Below are positions 1 to 11,646 of a stretch of 64,000 nucleotides of DNA, in pieces. A program made the position numbers and the translations under genes. The notes beneath the pieces are model-generated. The model did not search any database and was not told where the DNA came from. It was given only the letters and a program-made list of their open reading frames with translations. Every line of letters starts with the position of its first letter. The first letter of the stretch is position 1. The DNA is from Yamagishiella unicocca. Lineage: Eukaryota > Chlorophyta > Chlorophyceae > Chlamydomonadales > Volvocaceae. The stretch lies in the NCBI GenBank assembly GCA_003116995.1, contig BDSL01000004.1, positions 496,001-560,000 on the forward strand. Direction: 5' to 3'.

Positions 1-188
1 TCCTAAATTAAGGCATGACATCGGCGCGCTCGGTCCGCGCCTCCCGCTCACCCCTCCCCTGCACTCCCCACTGTGTTGGCTGCATCCTGCCTTTTGCAGC
101 TGTGTTGGCTGCATCCTCCTTTCCATCCATTCACAGGCTGTTGTCCAACGTGCCCTCGCCTCCCGCGCTTCTGCGACCCCTGCTTCAG

Positions 189-319
189 GCCCCCGCCCCG
201 ACTCCTTCTCTGGCGGCAGCACCAACCTGGGCACCACCGGCATGACGGACCCGCTTCTGGGTGCGGGCCGCGGAGGAGCAGCCACCGGTGACCCGGCGGG
301 AGGCTCCGCGTACGCCTAG
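189..319 (+). CDS. possible 3'-terminal exon of an unidentified + strand gene (partial)
   Basis: After a plausible acceptor (cag at 186-188) one frame stays open to a TAG at 317-319 and encodes about 43 residues rich in Gly, Ala, Thr and Pro, reading DSFSGGSTNLGTTGMTD in the middle and ending GGSAYA. The composition resembles the low-complexity tails of volvocine proteins, and a TGTAA polyadenylation signal follows at 689-693. Upstream exons would lie left of the window or in 1-185, where I found none I trust. No family is recognised. It could be chance coding in GC-rich DNA, so the call is weak. Confidence 0.33.
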
Positions 320-688
320 GCGGACAGGGCAGCCCGGGGTGCCGCTGCGGGTGCTGGAGCTGCCTGCGAGGCCGCATGCACTGCGGCGCCAGGCAGCAGC
401 AGCCCTGGGCCGAGCCGGGTGGCGCTGCTGCGTGGGGGGCGGCAGGGCAGCGCCGGTTGGGGCGTGTGTTGCGGATTGAGGCGGTGCGTGTCAAACTGTC
501 AATAGGTTAGCTGGTCCGGGCTGATCCGAGCTGCGGCGGCCAGTGAGGCCGGGATGGGGCACCCGCGCTGCGGTCAGAACCGCCAGCAACTGGATTACAA
601 CTGGCGCAGCGCCGCTATTGCTGGCGAGGTTCTGTACACAGGCGTTCCGGTGGTCCCCCGCTTGGTGGTCCCCGCTTGTAGTTGTTGT

Positions 689-693
689 TGTAA
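689..693 (+). terminator. TGTAA polyadenylation signal (+)
   Basis: TGTAA is the usual chlorophyte poly(A) signal. It lies 370 bases after the stop at 319 and four bases from the opposing signal at 697-701. Confidence 0.35.
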
Positions 694-696
694 CGG

Positions 697-701
697 TTAC
701 A
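697..701 (-). terminator. TGTAA polyadenylation signal (-), candidate for NUDC
   Basis: TTACA on + reads TGTAA on -. It is the first such site found downstream of the NUDC stop and would give a 3' UTR of about 950 nt. Confidence 0.35.
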
Positions 702-1614
702 GTGTAGCGGTTGCAGTGTGGTGCGGTGATGTAGCAGTAGCGGTTGGAAGTGGCAATGGCGTGTGTCGTAGGTTGCGCCCCGGACAAGCGCTGCATTGCG
801 CAGGCGGGTTGGAAAAATTGAGACGTGTTCTCATAGACGGCACCGAGTCACCCTCAATTGCGTAAGTTGCGGTAGTTGAAGCGGTTGTGTGATAGCGCTA
901 ATGGTAGCTGGCGGAAGAGCTGCGGCCTCCGGGTTGCCAACCACCCACGCGGTCTCCCTCCCCCTCCATCGTAGGTAGAGACGTGTTGTCATTGTGGATT
1001 GATGACTGTCAATATTCCCTTCCATCCCCGGAAAGCGGAAGTGGATGAGGCGTTGTACGCGGCTCCACACTTTGTAGGCGCCTCCCCGCTTTATGCTGCA
1101 GCAGGCGGCTCCGTTGCGGCCCCCCCAGCGCTGCCGACTGCATGCCTTGTGGATCCACATGTAAATAATAGGAGGGGCCGTGACAGTGCCGATTGGCACT
1201 ACTGTGTCTTGACTTCCCATGACTACACAACGGCGTTGCGCCGTGGGTTTTAGGGTCCTCCCGCGGGAGTGGGAGTCGCGGCAGCGGCTCCTCGAGCAAC
1301 ACCGCCAGAACAGGCAACGCGAAAACACGCTAGCCCAGACCTGCGAAACCAGATTTGATCCAAAGCCAAGCCACAGCTCTGCGCGCGCGCCCGCCAGTGC
1401 GCCCTTCCCTGCAGACTGCAGACCCACGACCTGCCCTTCAACTCCCGTCAACAAGACAGCCACCACGCCACACCACGGCCCGCAGCTCTTCGGGCCTGTT
1501 CGCAGACCCCTCATCAGCTCCGACCCACATGGCCTCCTTCCCCCCATTGCCGCCCACGGCCCGCCACAAGCAGCTGCTCCCGCAGGCCGGGCACTGCCCT
1601 GCCAGTCTCCTCCT

Positions 1615-1670
1615 CTGCCTCATCACATGATCTTGGCCTTATCTGCCTCATCACATGATCTTGGCCTTAG
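1615..1670. repeat. 28-bp tandem duplication covering the NUDC stop codon
   Basis: Two adjacent copies of a 28-bp unit begin at 1615 and 1643 and are almost identical. On the - strand the first-read copy (1670-1643) encodes the last NUDC residues and its TGA. The second copy repeats that sequence inside the 3' UTR. Confidence 0.9.
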
Positions 1671-4587
1671 AGAAGTCCATCTCCGGGTGAGCCGACATGA
1701 ACTTCTTGAGCATGTCCTGCTTCTGCAGCTCCTCGCTTGTGGGCAGCCCCATAGCCTTCTGGCGCTGGTCGAACTGAGCGTGGTGGTGGTGGGGGGGGGT
1801 CGACGACGGTGACGGCGGTGGCATGGCAGGGGGAGGCGCAGGAGGATCCGGTTAGGAGGGGGCCAGAGAAGGGGCCCAGAGGAGGGACCCGGTTAGGAGA
1901 GCGCCAGAGGAGGGGGCCAGAGGAGGGACCCGGTTAGGAGGGGGACAAAGGAGGGGGACACAGAATAGAAACTAGCCGGCGAATAGTCCTGGGACACGCA
2001 GGGGGGAGGCCGGGAGAGGGTGTTCCTCAGCTCCATCGCCACCACACAGCAGCAGCGGCAGAGAGGTTGGGGCAGGAGACGAGTGCCGTAGGCTGGTAGG
2101 TACACTAGCCCCTCTCCCGAGCGGCCCCGCCCACCCACCATCATCTTCTCCACCGTCTTCCGCGTCTCCGAGTCCAGATCGCTCAGCTTGCTGTTCTCCG
2201 GCTCCACCTGCACGAACGAGGGGGGGTACAGGAAAGAACGGGTGGGGGGGACGTGCGCGGCAGTTGACCGTTGGCCGTTGGGCACCGAGCCACTTGCGTC
2301 GGCTTGTGTTAAATCCAACTGTGCACGCTAGAGTCCGGGGGGCCGTCTTGGGGCCGAAGGGCTGTGCGTGCTGCTCAGGGCTAAGGGGTTAGGCCGGGCC
2401 AGCCTCCCCCCTCCCTCGCCGAGCCAGCCTCCCCCCTCCCTCGCCGCACCTTCTGTGTGTCGATGGCCGGCTCCCCCTTGACCACCGCCGCCCACCAGTG
2501 CATCCCCTCCGCCTTGGCCAGCGTCACCTCCACCACGTCGTCCGCGATGTTCCACATGGAGTCGTCCGCCTTGATGGGCTCGGTGAACTCGCCCTGGTGC
2601 GGGCAGGGACAGAGGCACAGGCAGTAGGCGGGGGGGGGGGGGTGAGGTGTGGAACCGGCGAGGCTCCCAGCAGCAGGTCAACCTCGGGTGGGGACGAGCC
2701 CTTGATCCCCTCAAACCTCTCCGCCCCCTGTCCCACCACACGACCTCGTCGCACCCCCTTGTGCAGCTCGTGACACGTAGGCCTCCTCCATCCGCCTCAC
2801 CTCCTCCATCCGCCTCATGCCCCGCAAACCCCACCTCTCCCAGCACTGAGCTCTCTTAAGGTGTTGCGCCTCTCCTCCAGCCCCGCCTCTCCTCCTCCCA
2901 TTCCTGGGCTTCCTCTCCTCCTCCCATTCCCGGGCTTCCTCGCCACCCCCCATCCTGGGTTTCCTCGCCACCCCCCATCCCGGGCTTCCTCGCTACCCCC
3001 CTCTCTCACCTCGATGATCGGCGGCTGCCCCTTGAGCCCCAGCTTGAAGTGGGACTTGGTGATGGCCACATCCATCATCCGACCCTTGGTGCCCTTGGGC
3101 ACGGGCACGCTCACCGTGAGCTCGCTGAGGGTCTGGCTCCAGCTGTAGTGCTCCAGGTCGGCACCGCGCCCTGCATTGGGCTCTGGAGGCCGGCGGGTGG
3201 GGGGGCATGGCGAAAATGAGAGCCGAGATGTGGATGTGAGTCCCAGTCTCACGACCCGCCCCATCCTGGGGCATGCATGGATCTGCAGACGGTATGTCAA
3301 ACGGTGGATTTTTCTACTCGTCCACGGTTTTTCTCGCAGCGCCCCATCCTGGGGAAAACCAGCCCCCGTCCGATAAGACCCAACACGCCCCGGGCCCACG
3401 CACTTACTCAGCCCGCTGCTCTTCGCCTCCTCCTCCTCTATCACCGTTTCGGCCTCCACCGCTGCCTCCGCTGCGGCGGCGGGCTGTACGGCCTCCGCCG
3501 CGCCGCTGTCCGCTGGCTCCGCCGCCGTGGCCACAGCCGCCGGTGCTGGGGCTGACGAGGAGGTCGCGTCTGCCGCTGGCGCTGCCTCGGCCCCAGTGGC
3601 GACTACCACTGGCTCTGCGTTGCCAAGACATGACGGCGGGTTACTGACAGCACACCAGGAGTAGCGGGTAGACGAGCTGCGCAGGCAAGTTGCAGCTCCC
3701 CTTCTTCCACGCACAAAAGTTCGACTCTCTGGATTGGATTTCTCTTTGTTCGGGGGGAGATGCCACATGTCAGGTTTGCGAAGCCGTGTGAGCCTATCCA
3801 ACGTTAACATAAAACGAAATGCATTTAGACCTCAAGGCCTGGCGAGCGGCTGTTCTGCTGCGGCTGCGTGCCTGGATGCCGAACGCAGCGCAACGCACCT
3901 GCGTTTGGGGGCAAGGGCTGCGGCGGCGCATCCGGTGCTGAGGGCTTGGCATCCGCAGCCGGCGCCTGCAGTTGGTGGTGGCGGACGCGCCCGCATCAGG
4001 CACTGATGCAACTCACAAAAGACACCATCAGGACCACCGGCACATGACGGTGGCGTGGGAAGCCAACGCGTGGGCCGCACAGCAAGCCCCAGGGCGTCCT
4101 GCCCGCAGCGAAATCCAAACACACCCGGGCAACAGCTCCTCCCAGAGCAGCGGTCTACTGGATCGCAGAAACCGCGAATGGTACCTTCTGTTCGGTTGAC
4201 TTGCTTCCCGCCAAAAAGCCGCCCTTAATGCCAGCTGGCGCTGCAGGCTCGCCGGTGACCTGCGCTCGCCCGCCAAATTCAGATGCGAAAGCGACAGTGA
4301 GCACCTACGGTAATCCTGTTAACTGCATCATCCTAAACGGACTTCATAGTACATATGCGTTTCTTACTGCATGATACAGCGCGCACCTCCTTGTAGGCTT
4401 CGAGAAGTCTCCGTTTGGGGTCCTCGCCCTTAAAGAAGTTGGATTTGCGTTTGAGGAAACCAAGCACACTTGCCATGAACTTGTGAGTATCACCGTTATG
4501 CTTGATCAGCATGTCGCCCAGCATTTTGTCCCCTTCCACAGGGTCCCATTTGTCCGTGACGTCCTCGATCACACAGTGCGATGCCAT
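1651..4587 (-). CDS. NUDC: NudC / BOBBER1-like nuclear-movement co-chaperone
   Basis: Seven exons (4587-4387, 3965-3899, 3614-3408, 3170-3010, 2593-2450, 2207-2139, 1773-1651) join in phase to 323 residues. Exon 1 is the NudC N-terminal helical domain ([10 protein letters not shown]). Exons 2-3 are an Ala/Pro/Glu-rich linker. Exons 4-6 form the p23-like CS domain ([33 protein letters not shown]). Exon 7 is the conserved tail ([26 protein letters not shown]). Arabidopsis BOB1 is about 304 residues. Members of the family are cytosolic Hsp90-linked co-chaperones tied to dynein or to plant heat tolerance. The ATG at 4587 has an in-frame TAA a few codons upstream. The gene is divergent from the translocator at 5814. 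The family call is firm; exon 2 is the least certain exon. Confidence 0.93.
2880..3000. repeat. imperfect ~31-bp tandem repeat in a NUDC intron
   Basis: About four degenerate units built on CCC-rich runs followed by GGGCTTCCTCG or GGGTTTCCTCG lie in the intron between the exons ending at 3010 and starting at 2593. The same GGGTTTCCTC motif occurs in several other introns of the window. Confidence 0.6.
3300..3366 (-). repeat. interspersed intronic repeat, diverged family A copy
   Basis: On - it reads TGCGAGAAAAACCGTGGACG followed by AGTAGAAAAATCCACCGTTTG, in a NUDC intron. It is more diverged than the other copies. Confidence 0.5.
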
Positions 4588-5813
4588 GATCGCAGTTTCT
4601 TAGGCACTTGAGATTGCAGCGCAGTAAGAAGTGTAGCTGACGCAGGAGGCTACATTGAGGTACTGACCGAAACACTTCGTACGGCAGCCCGTGGCACCCA
4701 GCTGTACGGGCACACGACACCGACCAGGCGAGGCTGCACCAAACGCGATGCTCATACCAACGCACCATGTCATGACGTTTTCCTCGCAGAAAAAAATAAT
4801 ATACCGTGACCAATACTGCATCATGAGGCACAAGTCCCGTCTGTTCCGGCAAGTTCCTTTCAAGTATTTGCTTATAGCCCTCTGTCAGTCGCAGCCCAAC
4901 CGCCTTGGTATGCCTCTCGTTCTCGCCGTGTAAGCCTGTTTCTTTTTTTGGGGACAATGACCCATGGTAGACCATGGTAGACGCACCGGAGGGAGCCTCT
5001 TGAGCCCCCCCCTAGCCCTCCTGAAAAGTCGCACCGCCCTGTCACGTGCCACGCTCAGGGAGGGCACACGGTGGAGTACTAGAACCCCTCCGCGTACAGT
5101 TTCAACGGGTGCATGATTAGAGTGCTGATGGTTGCCGCCGTTCACCTTCGTTGACAACCAGGTGCCAGCTCAGGCAAGCAGGGGCAACCCGTCGAAAGCC
5201 GTGGACAGCATGCGACTGCCCCCTGCGTGCCGCGTCGCCCCTGAACCCACGGCCCCTTCGGTTGCGGCCCCCTGGACCCGCTGTTCCACTAGGGCTTTCA
5301 TTGCAAAGCTGAGCGCGTTACTCCTACGATGTCGCCATGCAAGTCCCTACAAGCGGCCGTGGCGAATACCGCAATCGAGGTGAACTGCCCTCCAAGCTGA
5401 CTCCTATATGCATTTGTTTGGGTATGGCGGTGTGCAGCCCGGCAGGACCTGGCATCGCAGAATGTGATACGGTTGAGTCAACGTGGGTCGCCTGGGTCGC
5501 TGATCGTCATTTTGTATGCATCGAACCACGATGCAATGTACATAAATAACCTCCTTGCGAAAACATGTTCCCGTTGGCTGGCGCTCAAGTGAGCACCGCG
5601 ATTGGGTACGACTGAATCTCGTTCCTTTTCGACTACACAAGGCATGAGGAATTCGCAAAAGAAGCAGTAGGCGACTCGTCTCTCATTGTATAGCGGTTGC
5701 TTTACAGTGGTTGGCCCCACTGACGAGGGGTCCGGTATCGGGTCTCATCACTTGCTTCCGGAAGGAGGCCCGTTGGTCGCTTTACAAGCCCTAAGGGTTG
5801 CAGTCTAGCAGCG
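4588..5813. other. divergent intergenic region (NUDC / translocator promoters)
   Basis: This 1.2-kb spacer lies between two divergent starts and should hold both promoters and 5' UTRs. It is visibly less GC-rich than the coding regions around it. I found no exon, RNA gene or repeat that I can support. Confidence 0.5.
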
Positions 5814-8800
5814 ATGGCCACCATCCTGAAGGCCCAGGGCCTTCGCGCTGGCCTGCCCACGCGTCGTCCTGCTCCTGCAGCGGCACCTTTGTTGCGGACC
5901 GCGGCCATCCCGGTTCTGCGCAGCGCCATGGGCGTATCGGCGCTGCCGCTGCACAACCGTGTGTCCCAGAAGACAACGACTCTGGGAAGACGGTCTTTGA
6001 GCGTGACCGCTTCGGCTGCAACTCCCGCGTCGCCCGCGCCTGCGAAGCCCGCCTTTAAGTGGGGGGCTAACATGAAGGACCTGGCTATCTGCGTGGGCAT
6101 TGCTACCCTGATCTGGTTCATCCCACCGCCGGCTGGCGTGACGGCCAAGGCGTGGCACCTGCTGGCGGTCTTCATCGGTAAGATGGGCGGGTCGCACGGA
6201 ACAACGCGACGAACTGCCTGGACCCAACACGGTTGCGTTGAACAGCTTCCTTTATTGTTTTATCGTTGCGCCGTTTTTTCTCGCACTGAACCTCCCACGT
6301 TTGCATATCTGTAGGCACCATCGTGGGCATCATCACGACGCCGCTGCCGCTTGGTGCTGTCGCCATGATCGGTCTGGGCGCTGCCATGATCACCAAGGTG
6401 CTAACCTTTGCGGAGGCCTTCAGCGCTTTCGCTTCTGAGATTCCGTAAGTCCCCGATATTTATTGCTGGTTGGGCCGTTATATTTTCCTGGGGTGCACAT
6501 CCTTGCAGGGTGTATGTTACACGACATTCTATGAAGGTCGTTCTCCCTCCGCGTCCACTTTATGTGTTTGCATATTCGCTGTCCAGAAATCGGGTTTCCT
6601 GGCGCAGCGTGCGTGTAAAACCTCCGTGCTGCCGCGACTGATAACGTGGTTTAATGTTCCTCATACCTGTAAAGGGCCAGAGTGTGGGTGCGGTTCGTTT
6701 TTTGTTGCGGGGTGCATGGCAACATGCACCCGGCACCGTGCACCCGGCAACGTTCCACCCTGTTGTTTATTTATGAGTTACTGTGTGCGCGTCAGGAGGT
6801 TTCCATACTATGGGTGAAGGGCCGATGTCAAATATGAAAGGGCAGGCGCGGCAAGGGTTTGCGTGTGGCACCGCCCACCAACGGATTCTACTCCTCCTGT
6901 CGGCTACTCCTCCTGCAGTCTCGGTGGCCGGCCCGCCGAGAGGTTATCGCAGGTCTGGTCCTGTTCGATGCCCTGGCTCCCTGCCCGCCACTGGCGGTCC
7001 TCTCGATCGGTCCTTCCCGCAGCATAAACGACTCCGGGTTGACCCCTGACACCACCGCCACTACCCCGCTCCGCCCCCTGGTGCCCCAACGCAGCTGGCT
7101 TATCGCCATTGCGTATTTCCTGGCTGGAGGCTTCATTAAGTCCGGTCTGGGCAACCGCATCGCCTACGCCATCGTGGGCGCCCTGGGCAAGACCACCCTA
7201 GGCCTGACCTACGCGCTGGTGTTCGCGGAGGCGCTGCTGTCGCCCGCCATCCCGTCGGTGGCCGCGCGCGCTGGTAGGTAGAGCGGTGGTGACCGTTGTG
7301 GATTTTTGACAAATGGCACCGGCTGGGGTGGCATGTGCCTTGTGGCGGCGATGTGTTGATTTTGTCCTGTTATCGTGTGATTGCTGGTGTCGTGGGCAGG
7401 CGGTGTCACCCGCCCAAGTTTGACGAGGGGACCGCATGGCAACGTAGCCGCGAATGCGGCTAGATAGCATAGCATGCATCTCACGCCGCGCCGCAGCACG
7501 AATCCTGACGTGGTCTTCAGCTTAGCGGCTTGGCGGGCCCGGCTGCAGCCGCTTATAGAGCACCTGGTGAAGCACAGCCGTGTAGCGCATTGCGTGTTCT
7601 GCTACCACCTCACCCTCCTGGCGGGCCGTCCTTTGAACGCCGTTGTCCTGCAGGTGGCATCTTCTTCCCGCTGGCTAAGGCGCTGTGCCTGGCTTGCGGC
7701 TCGGACCCCGAGAAGGGCACCGCCAAGAAGATGGGCGCCTACGTCATGAAGACGTGCTTCCAGGTGGGTGGGCGGCGGAGGTGCCACGCCTGGAGGAGCG
7801 GGGATGGGAACTGCGCATCCAGATGCGCAACGGGGAAGGCTTGCATCTCATCTGCCAGCCCCCCGCCCTTACCCCTCTCGCACAACCTGTGTCAACCCTC
7901 CCCGCCCCCGCTCTTGTCCCCCGCCACCCAGACCTCGACCGTCTCGTCGGCCATGTTCATCACCGCCATGGCTGCCAACCCGCTGGCCGTCAACCTGGCC
8001 GCCTCCGCCGGCATCAACATCAGCTGGGGCACCTGGGCCCTGGCTGGCCTTGTGCCCGGCCTGGTGTGCCTGATTTGCGTGCCGCTCATCCTCTACGTGC
8101 TGTACCCGCCTGAGGTAAGCAGGCAGTCGGGCGACTGTCAGCTGATACCCTCTCGCGGCTGCCCCTTGGTGGTGGTGTGTAAGGATGTGCCAGGGAGGTG
8201 GACGCACCTGGCCGGCACCAGGTGCAGCAAGTAGCTGTGCCACCGCGCCGCATCCTGACATGCGGTCGCGCCCCTCGCGCCTCCTGCCCCGCACACCGCA
8301 GGTCAAGGACACCCCTGACGCCCCGGCTGCTGCCGCAAGGGAGCTCGCCAAGCTGGGCCCCATGAGCACCAACGAGATGATCACCGCAGGTGGGCGTGTC
8401 CCTGCGAGCTGTACCTGGCAGTACGCGTGACCCTCCATTCCCTCCTCCATTCCTGGGTCCATTTGCGCCCCCGTCCTGCCTCCCGACCTGGCGCGCTCCC
8501 CCTACCGTCCCGTCCCGCCAGGTGCCTTCGCCATTACCGTGGCTCTGTGGATCTTCGGCGGCTCCATCGGCATTAACGCCGTGGCTGCTGCCATCGTGGG
8601 TCTCTTCATCCTGCTGGTGACCAACGTGACCAGCTGGAAGGAGTGCCTCAACAACAACGCGGCCTGGGACACCCTTACCTGGTTCGCGGCGCTCATCGCC
8701 ATGGCGGCCGCGCTGAACAAGTACGGCTTCATTCCGTGGCTGTCCAACAGCGTGGTGCAGGTGCGTGGGGGGGGGGGGGCCAGATGCGGCGAGGCATTAA

Positions 8801-9647
8801 TTTGGTGTGGACTTTGCGTGTAGCCCAGGTTTCAAGTACACCCGTCTGCTTTTCCAACGTCTGCTTTCCCGCCTAGTATGTTGCCAGAGTGGGCCACCAC
8901 GCCGCCGCCTGGGGGTGAACCGCTCTTGGCACGCTGCCCCGACCGTGCACTCCGTCCCTTTGACAACACCTTCCTTGCATCATGGCGAGCTCCTGCAGGT
9001 GGTCGGCGGCCTGGGCCTGGGCTGGCAGGGCGCCTTCGGCATCGTCGTGGCCCTGTACTTCTACAGCCACTACTTCTTCGCCTCGGGTGCCGCCCACATC
9101 GGCGCTATGTACACGGCCTTCCTGGCCGTCGCCACCGCCTGCGGCACCCCGCCCATGCTGGCGGCCATCGCTTTGGGCCAACTCTCCAACCTGATGGGCT
9201 GCTTGACCACGTACGGCATCGGCTCGGCCCCGCCGTACTTCGGTGCCGGCTACGTGCCACAGGTGCGGAGGGAGAGAAGCTGTTGGGTCCCGGTTCCCGA
9301 TGAGGGTGCTGCTGGTTTTTGTGTCTTATGACAGGACCGTTGCTGCTGCTCCACGGTGACGTGGCTAAAGTACCTTCAGCCTCACCCGCCTTTCTCACAC
9401 TATTACCGTCAGGAGCGCATACACTGCCACTCGCGCAGGACTCCGAAAATCCATACGCAAAATGGCCTCCTGAACCCCAGCCGGCGCTTGATTTCTAGCA
9501 CATCCCAACCTGCGCCGCTGCTTCCCCGTTTCCCCCTGCTTTCTCCAGGGCGACTGGCTCCGACTGGGCTTCATCCTGTCGATCTTCTACCTGGCCGTCT
9601 GGATGGGCATTGGTGGCGCCTGGTGGAAGGTGATTGGCCTGTGGTAA
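5814..9647 (+). CDS. OMT1: plastid 2-oxoglutarate/malate translocator (DASS family, DiT1/OMT1-like)
   Basis: Nine exons (5814-6177, 6315-6444, 7095-7273, 7654-7763, 7932-8114, 8302-8389, 8522-8760, 8999-9262, 9549-9647) join in phase to 551 residues. An N-terminal region of about 75 residues, rich in Arg, Ala and Ser with few acidic residues, looks like a chloroplast transit peptide. The rest is a polytopic DASS/SLC13-type carrier that follows plant DiT1 closely: SALLSPAIPSVAARAGG-type and AAHIGAMYTAFL signatures, TFVxNP-like TAMAANPLAVN, and the C-terminal GGAWWKVIGLW. In plants this inner-envelope antiporter brings 2-oxoglutarate into the plastid against malate for ammonium assimilation. 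OMT1 is used because of the family; a paralogue such as DiT2 or LCI20 is not excluded. It is divergent from NUDC. Confidence 0.95.
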
Positions 9648-10904
9648 TGGCCTCCTCAGAGTGGTGTAGAGCCCTGCGCCCGATGCGGCCTGGTGCGGCC
9701 TGGTAGGAAGGCAGTGGCCAAGTGCACGAGTTGCTGAGAGCGTCTGAGGGAAGGAGGAGAGGAAATGTGCGACCCCAGAGGTCGTGTGTACGGTGGTGTA
9801 TGTTGCTATCTTGATAAGATGCCTGGCTGTGAGGGGCGCCGCAGGGCGCCCGTGACAGTGGTTGGCGGTGGAAACATTGCGCGTGCGTGGGGTTTGAGCC
9901 TCGTCCGGTGAAGATGGGTCGCGGTCCAGCTTCATTTCCGATGCGATGGCATGTGGTGAGTTGAGCGAAGAGGCGTGTTGAGACCAGAGGCAAAAGGTCC
10001 ATACCTTCGTACAAAATTGTCTTACAACGGCCCCCAAGGGCGCACTTCGTGGTCGTACTTCGGTGCGGAAGTGAGAGCTTATCAGTGTTGACGAATCGTT
10101 TTTGTTCGCTCGCTCATCCTCCGACGGAGCTGACCGAGCCGGCGCTTAGCTCCGGCCTTAGCGCTTGCTGAGGTGAGCTGGTGGCGGCTAGGAGGCTCAA
10201 GTCGGGGGACCTCGTTCTGGTTGTGTGCCTGCATCAGGCGGCGTAGCACCATACTGCAACGTTAGGGTTGATGGCTTGCAAGAAATCGGCAAAGGAACCT
10301 GGCCTCTGACACCAGCATTGGATTTCCAAAAGGAGTCTTGAATCAAGCCGCCCTACTAGGCACCGTCAGTGTGCCGATTTGCAGTCTTCACGTGGTTGAA
10401 GCACGTCTTCTTCCTTACAACCTGTGGGTCAGCAGTTCCCTTGCACGACTTCAGCAAGCCGTTAGGTGGGCTCGAAGACCGATGAAAAGCAGGGGAGATG
10501 AAATGCATGCATCCGACGGTGCGGAAGGCCGGCCGCCTTCTGAATGTCTCCGTCTGCAGGTAACAATCTTTGCCGCAACACTGGAGGGTCGGTACAACAG
10601 GGCGGCAGAACAGGGTACACACTGAGCCCTGCCCGACCACACTCATGCAATACAAAATATAGCAACTGCCGCTATGCTCTATTCGGGCTGCTTGCTGGGC
10701 ACCAGCGCCAGGCTGGGGAAGTTTCCATACAGAACGGCTCGACTACCGCCGTACGCAATCGAGGAACCACCTGCTGGCGGCAACATTCGTTTCGGCAGGT
10801 CTGCCCAGCAGCAACAGCACTCCATGTGGCCGTTAATCGGTATCCTTTTGCATGACGCACGCGGAAACAGCCTGGCACATCCGAAGTCAGGTTGGGCTGG
10901 GACG

Positions 10905-10909
10905 TGTAA
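10905..10909 (+). terminator. OMT1: TGTAA polyadenylation signal of the translocator gene
   Basis: This is the first TGTAA found on + after the stop at 9645-9647. It implies a long (about 1.26 kb) 3' UTR. Confidence 0.5.
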
Positions 10910-11023
10910 GGATTGAGAGCCCTCTACTTCGTCGAGTACCGATGGTACCAGTGACATGTATCATGGAATGGCAATGATAACGTATCACTGAGCGGCATTA
11001 TCAGAACGGCTATGTTGATAATT

Positions 11024-11249
11024 TGACGTACCGGCCGCGGCGGAGGGCCACTATTTGGCGGAGAACAAGGCAGCGGCAAGCTTCGTTTGGGAGTAGGCGG
11101 GCTCGGTTTCGGACTTGATTTGGGCGGAGAAGGCCTTGCTTTTGGCAAATTGGGGCTTGGCTACGGTGGAGGAGGGCTTGGTTTGGGTAATAGCGGACGC
11201 GGTTCTGAGGGGTCTGAAAACCCTTCGGGCCAACTATCAGTAACCGAAT
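11024..11249 (+). pseudogene. Gly-rich open frame without a start codon (exon relic or cryptic exon)
   Basis: Between a TGA just upstream and the TAG at 11247-11249 the + frame is open. It encodes a periodic Gly/Leu/Phe-rich peptide (GVGGLGFGLDLGGEGLAFG, then LGYGGGGLGLG). There is no ATG, and the flanks are AT-rich. The opposite strand reads as a Pro/Ser-rich peptide. It could be a decayed structural-protein or transposon fragment, or simply a GGNTTN-type simple repeat. No family is recognised. Confidence 0.3.
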
Positions 11250-11646
11250 AGTTACCCATTAATTATAGTGGCGATCAGCTCATTACCTCCGACATTAATT
11301 TATAACATAAACATATCGCCAGTTGTTGGGAAATGAGCCGCTCAGCGCAGGTTTTGAACGGCCCCAGGTTGTTCGTCGGCGGTGCCAAGGGCTGGTCCCT
11401 CTGGGTCGGGCCGAGCCGAGCCGAACATCCCATTTGACATCGCGAGGGCCTTGATTCTAATTATCGACCTCATAAGATTTTATATGAGAGCTAGGAGCCA
11501 TCGTGCAGAAAGCTGGAAGCCACCGTGCCAACGCCCATAGGCGACGACAAGCGCGTTCTGGGCACTTACGGCCCTGGACGGGCGTGCCTTCCAGCCAGGG
11601 GTGCTCGTCTACCTAGTAAGCGTCGTGATACATAAAGAGCGCCATC

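Larger units (their letters stand above)
320..1650. other. intergenic, convergent 3' ends
   Basis: I see no convincing gene here. It should hold the 3' UTR of NUDC and of whatever ends at 319. Opposing polyadenylation signals, TGTAA on + (689-693) and on - (697-701), sit four bases apart. The longer open frames on both strands show no family motif and no codon-like pattern. Confidence 0.5.
9648..11646. other. translocator 3' UTR and intergenic DNA
   Basis: The first TGTAA found after the stop is at 10905-10909, so much of 9648-10930 may be 3' UTR. The rest runs to the ankyrin gene and includes the Gly-rich open frame at 11024-11249. Nothing else is recognisable. Confidence 0.5.

Noticed and set aside
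831..1547. 238-codon - strand open frame
   Set aside because: No recognisable protein features. It lies in the likely NUDC 3' UTR and spacer.
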